From an uncultured Bacteroidota bacterium (GTDB lineage Bacteria > Bacteroidota > Bacteroidia > Chitinophagales > S012-47), in NCBI GenBank assembly GCA_913062655.1, contig CAJXXO010000107.1:1-8145 (forward strand): a stretch of 8,145 nucleotides of DNA, read 5' to 3'. Below the pieces are notes generated by a model. That model was given only the letters and a program-made list of their open reading frames with translations. It ran no database searches and had not been told where the DNA came from. The position numbers were made by a program, and so were the translations under genes. Below, piece by piece: positions 5,694-8,145 of the stretch (within the stretch, counting starts at the first letter, position 1; the number at the start of each line of letters is the position of its first letter).

Positions 5694-7457
5694 ATGGTTA
5701 TGGAGGAGACGACAAACAGTCCGGAGCAAGAACCTACCCCTCAGACGGAGGTGGCGCCCACAATTGATTTTGAGGCGGTATGGCAACAGGTGGCGGAGGC
5801 TACAAAGCAACCGGTGGCCGACTGGGACCTGGAGCAGATGGAGCAGTGGTTGGGTCAGTTGCAGGACTTCATTGCTCACGAAGAGGAGCAGGTGCAGGAA
5901 GCGGAAGAAGAAACCATTGCAGACAAGAAGGCCTCACTCTCGCACCACAAAGGCCAGTTGAAAGCCTTGCAGCAGCAGTACGATGAAAAGTGGAAAGCCT
6001 ACGAAGCCGCAAAAGCGGCAGAGGAACAGGACAACCTCGATAAGAAGTGGGCCATCGTACAGGAGATCAAAGCACTGACGGAAACGGCTGAACGTATTGG
6101 ACCGGCCTTTCAAAAGATCAAAGCGCTGCAGGACCAGTGGCGGAGCATCGGCAATGTGCCGGCTCATGCCTTCCAGCAATTGCGCACCGCGTACAACTAT
6201 GAGGTAGACCGCTTCTTCTACACCATCAGCATTTACAAGGATCTGCGCGACTTAGACCTCCAAAAGAACCTGTCAGCAAAGCAAGAGCTGGTGGAGAAAA
6301 TGACAGCGTTGGCGCAAGAGCCAAGTATTCGCAGGATGGAAATGATGGTGAAGGCCCTGCAGGAAGAATGGGAAGAAGTAGGGCCCGTACCCCATAAAGA
6401 TTGGAATGAGGTGCGGGATGCCTTTTACAAGGCCACCGATGCTGTATATGCCAGGATACAGACCCATTATGATGGTGTGCGTGAACAATTGCAGGAAAAC
6501 CTCGGGAAAAAACAAGAGCTTGTCAACCAGGCTAAGCAACTAAGCGGCTTACAACTCAAGTCGCCTAAAAAGTGGGCCGAAAAGTCAGCGCAAATCATTG
6601 CTTTGCAGCAGCAATGGAAAACGATTGGCCGGGTGCCAAGGGAGCACAACGAATCGATCTGGCAAGCCTTCCGGCAGGCGTGCGACACCTTTTTTGAAAG
6701 AAAACGCGCCTATTTCAAAGACCTGAAGGCTAAGCAAGCTGAGGGCAAAGCGCAAAAAGAAGCACTGCTGGAGAAAGCAAAAGCCTGGGAAGGTAGCGAA
6801 GAGTGGAAAGCCGGCAGCCAGGCGTTAATTCAACTGCAAAAAGACTGGAAGGAGGCTGCGGCAGCAGACCGCGCCACCGAACAGCAGCTATGGGAGACCT
6901 TCCGCAAGTTGTGTGATGACTTTTTCGAGCGCAGAAAGGCCCATTTTGCCCAACAGGAAGTCGTGCAAAAGGAGAATGAAGAAAAGAAACGGGCACTAAT
7001 CGAAACCGTTAAGGGGTTTGCCCCGTCATCGGATCGCAAGCAGGACTTCGATCAACTTAAAGCCTGGGCACGCGAATGGCACGCTATCGGTCATGTCCCC
7101 AGAAAGAGCATGAAGGAAATCAATGAAGGCTTCAAAAAAGCATTGGACGCGCAGTATGCCAAGCTGAAAACAGAAAAAGCGGAAAAGGGCGCCACACAAT
7201 ACAAGGCAAAGATCGAGCTGATGGCTGAAATGCCGGACAGCAAGCGCGCTTTGAGCAAAGAACGCAACTTCCTACGCGGCAAGATCAGAAAACTGGAAGA
7301 AGAGCTGCGCCAATATGAAGACAACCTAAGTCGCTTCCGTATCACCACGAAAGACTCTCCGCTGGTGAAAGATATGCAAGGCCGCCTGAAAAAGATCGAG
7401 TCACAGATCGAGCGGCTGGAAAAACAGTTGGACTTAGTAGAAGACGCTATGCAATAA
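5694..7457 (+). CDS. DUF349 repeat protein, coiled-coil rich, function unknown
   Basis: This 587-residue soluble, highly charged protein has no signal peptide or membrane segment. Five DUF349 repeats are marked by tryptophans at 149, 226, 308, 385 and 462, each in a W-x-x-[IV]-G-x-V-P context: QWRSIGNVP, EWEEVGPVP, QWKTIGRVP, DWKEAAAAD and EWHAIGHVP. Spacing is 77, 82, 77 and 77 residues. Each is followed by a helix ending like FRQACDTFFERKRAYF. The fourth has lost the IGxVP turn but keeps FRKLCDDFFERRKAHF. An acidic, Gln-rich N-terminus (1-110) and a C-terminal coiled coil (about 505-587, with RKLEEELRQYEDNL and KKIESQIERLEKQLD) flank the repeats. DUF349 proteins are common in Bacteroidota and Actinomycetota without an assigned reaction; a helical scaffold is an inference only. 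Starts at 5694 and 5700 (M1 or M3) are both possible. It is followed by thioredoxin after 118 bases, with no terminator between. Confidence 0.9.
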   Translation: MVMEETTNSPEQEPTPQTEVAPTIDFEAVWQQVAEATKQPVADWDLEQMEQWLGQLQDFIAHEEEQVQEAEEETIADKKASLSHHKGQLKALQQQYDEKWKAYEAAKAAEEQDNLDKKWAIVQEIKALTETAERIGPAFQKIKALQDQWRSIGNVPAHAFQQLRTAYNYEVDRFFYTISIYKDLRDLDLQKNLSAKQELVEKMTALAQEPSIRRMEMMVKALQEEWEEVGPVPHKDWNEVRDAFYKATDAVYARIQTHYDGVREQLQENLGKKQELVNQAKQLSGLQLKSPKKWAEKSAQIIALQQQWKTIGRVPREHNESIWQAFRQACDTFFERKRAYFKDLKAKQAEGKAQKEALLEKAKAWEGSEEWKAGSQALIQLQKDWKEAAAADRATEQQLWETFRKLCDDFFERRKAHFAQQEVVQKENEEKKRALIETVKGFAPSSDRKQDFDQLKAWAREWHAIGHVPRKSMKEINEGFKKALDAQYAKLKTEKAEKGATQYKAKIELMAEMPDSKRALSKERNFLRGKIRKLEEELRQYEDNLSRFRITTKDSPLVKDMQGRLKKIESQIERLEKQLDLVEDAMQ

Positions 7458-7517
7458 AGACCATAGCTGCGGGTTATGCAGAGAGAAAAGAGCGCCCTCA
7501 GGCAAAATACATCAACA

Positions 7518-7535
7518 TATGAACGTATGTTCATA
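7518..7535. promoter_or_regulatory. Palindromic operator-like site over the thioredoxin promoter
   Basis: TATGAACGTATGTTCATA has seven-base perfect arms, TATGAAC and GTTCATA, around the four-base centre GTAT. It sits where the -33 element of the thioredoxin promoter should be, since its left end is 27 bases upstream of the -7 box. Arm length, AT-rich ends and position fit a dimeric helix-turn-helix repressor; the symmetry resembles TetR-family operators. No regulator gene is present in the window. Confidence 0.55.
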
Positions 7536-7544
7536 AAAAATAGT

Positions 7545-7552
7545 TACCTTTG
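7545..7552 (+). promoter_or_regulatory. -7 promoter box of the thioredoxin gene
   Basis: TACCTTTG is an exact match to TAnnTTTG and sits 23 bases before the ATG, giving a short leader without a Shine-Dalgarno. A small inverted repeat, GTTAC-N7-GTAAC (7543-7559), straddles the box. The -33 region is occupied by the palindrome at 7518-7535. Confidence 0.65.
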
Positions 7553-7575
7553 CAGTAACACAAGCAAAATTCGAT

Positions 7576-7941
7576 ATGGAACACTTAACATTAGACACCT
7601 TCAAGCAGAAGGTATTCAACTTCGACAAGAATCAGGATTGGAAATATGAAGGCCAGGTACCGGCCATAATCGACTTCTATGCCGATTGGTGCGGCCCTTG
7701 CAAAATGGTAGCCCCAATTTTGGAAGAGCTGGAAAAGGAGTATGGCGGAAAGATCAAGGTCTTCAAAGTAGATACAGAACAAGAGCAGCAGTTGGCCGGT
7801 ATGTTTGGCATACGCAGCATCCCGTCCATTTTATTTGTGCCCATGGATGGAACACCACAGATGGCACAAGGCGCTTTACCCAAGCCCACCTTCGAGAAGG
7901 TGATTGATGAGGTATTGCTCGGCAAGACTGCTGAAGCGTAA
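7576..7941 (+). CDS. trxA: Thioredoxin
   Basis: This is a cytoplasmic thiol-disulfide oxidoreductase of 121 residues that would reduce protein disulfides, normally recharged by thioredoxin reductase. The single thioredoxin fold is complete. The active site is WCGPC at 38-42 (Cys39 and Cys42), the buried acid is Asp33 in IIDFYADWCGPC, and the cis-proline is Pro83 in RSIPSILF. The absence of a signal peptide separates it from the exported TlpA-like thioredoxins common in this phylum. An extra N-terminal stretch of about 12 residues (FNFDKNQDWKYEG) is usual for Bacteroidota thioredoxins. The ATG at 7576 is the only reasonable start. It has its own promoter with an overlapping palindrome, suggesting repressor control separate from the upstream DUF349 gene, and its own terminator. 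Whether it is the main thioredoxin or one of several cannot be told here. Confidence 0.95.
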   Translation: MEHLTLDTFKQKVFNFDKNQDWKYEGQVPAIIDFYADWCGPCKMVAPILEELEKEYGGKIKVFKVDTEQEQQLAGMFGIRSIPSILFVPMDGTPQMAQGALPKPTFEKVIDEVLLGKTAEA

Positions 7942-7960
7942 CACCTAAGAAATTCTGAAG

Positions 7961-7990
7961 AAGGGGCAGGCCATTACCTGTCCCTTTTTT
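7961..7990 (+). terminator. Rho-independent terminator of the thioredoxin gene
   Basis: GGGGCAGG (7963-7970) pairs with CCTGTCCC (7977-7984) over the loop CCATTA, with one G-U pair, and is followed directly by six T residues. It begins 20 bases after the stop codon. Confidence 0.85.
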
Positions 7991-8090
7991 GTATCCAGCT
8001 CACCGCAACAGTGCATGTTCCAACAACTTGCTTCCCGTGAGCCCCGGAACTCCCATCAAAGGATCAGCAGACCCTGACCAATTCTCCTTG

Positions 8091-8110
8091 CCCCGGGTTT
8101 TAACCCGGGG
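8091..8110. repeat. GC-rich REP-like palindrome
   Basis: CCCCGGGTTTTAACCCGGGG has nine-base arms (CCCCGGGTT and AACCCGGGG) around TT. It would fold as a very stable hairpin on either strand. No T-tract follows, so it is not a typical terminator. From memory, similar CCCGGG-TTnnAA-CCCGGG palindromes occur scattered in Bacteroidota genomes, often beside IS200-like REP-associated transposase genes. No transposase is seen in the window, so the assignment rests on shape only. The surrounding 7991-8145 stretch shows no convincing gene. Confidence 0.45.
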
Positions 8111-8145
8111 AACCCAACACCCCAAAAAAGCTTGCAAAAGGCTAC

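Noticed and set aside
7091..7534. Minus-strand reading frame of 147 codons over the end of the DUF349 gene
   Set aside because: It is a Ser/Arg-rich shadow of the Lys/Glu-rich repeat protein and shows no domain or start signal.
8000..8145. Minus-strand frame open from the right edge to a TGA at 8000 (47 codons, ending GLTGSKLLEHALLR)
   Set aside because: It could be the end of a gene beyond the edge, but a frame this short stays open by chance often enough, and it reads through the GC-rich palindrome. The sequence to the right would settle it.

Overview
The window looks like ordinary chromosomal DNA from a member of the Bacteroidota. Four things point there. Several genes are preceded by the phylum's TAnnTTTG -7 promoter box. 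Starts lack Shine-Dalgarno sequences. Prolyl tripeptidyl peptidase and S46 dipeptidyl-peptidase are encoded together. A multi-repeat DUF349 protein and an aspartyl protease-PDZ protein are also present. I cannot place it more finely from sequence alone, and I see no phage, insertion sequence with a transposase, CRISPR array, tRNA or rRNA.

Layout. Positions 1-2946 hold two minus-strand exported exopeptidase genes. ptpA (S9 prolyl tripeptidyl peptidase) comes first, and an S46 dipeptidyl-peptidase gene follows it and runs off the left edge. Both begin with signal peptides, so together they would take peptides apart into tri- and dipeptides outside the cytoplasm. Divergent to ptpA is a 64-residue DUF2892 membrane protein (3084-3278). 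The intergenic space between them carries a CRP-like inverted repeat. The DUF2892 gene and the next minus-strand gene, an outer-membrane beta-barrel protein (3437-4150), converge on a compact pair of back-to-back terminators. A minus-strand exported aspartyl protease-PDZ protein follows (4333-5577).

The right third is on the plus strand. A 587-residue DUF349 protein has five repeats at about 77-82 residue spacing (5694-7457). After it comes a thioredoxin (7576-7941) with its own strong promoter, an 18-bp palindromic operator-like site over the -33 region, and a good terminator. The last 155 bases hold no convincing gene but contain a GC-rich REP-like palindrome.

The genes are largely housekeeping or nutrient-scavenging and exported. 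The points most worth a second look are the palindrome controlling the thioredoxin promoter, the DUF349 repeat protein of unknown function, the altered second catalytic motif (DLG) in the aspartyl protease, and the CRP-like site beside ptpA. I found no convincing evidence of a wholly new multi-gene system.
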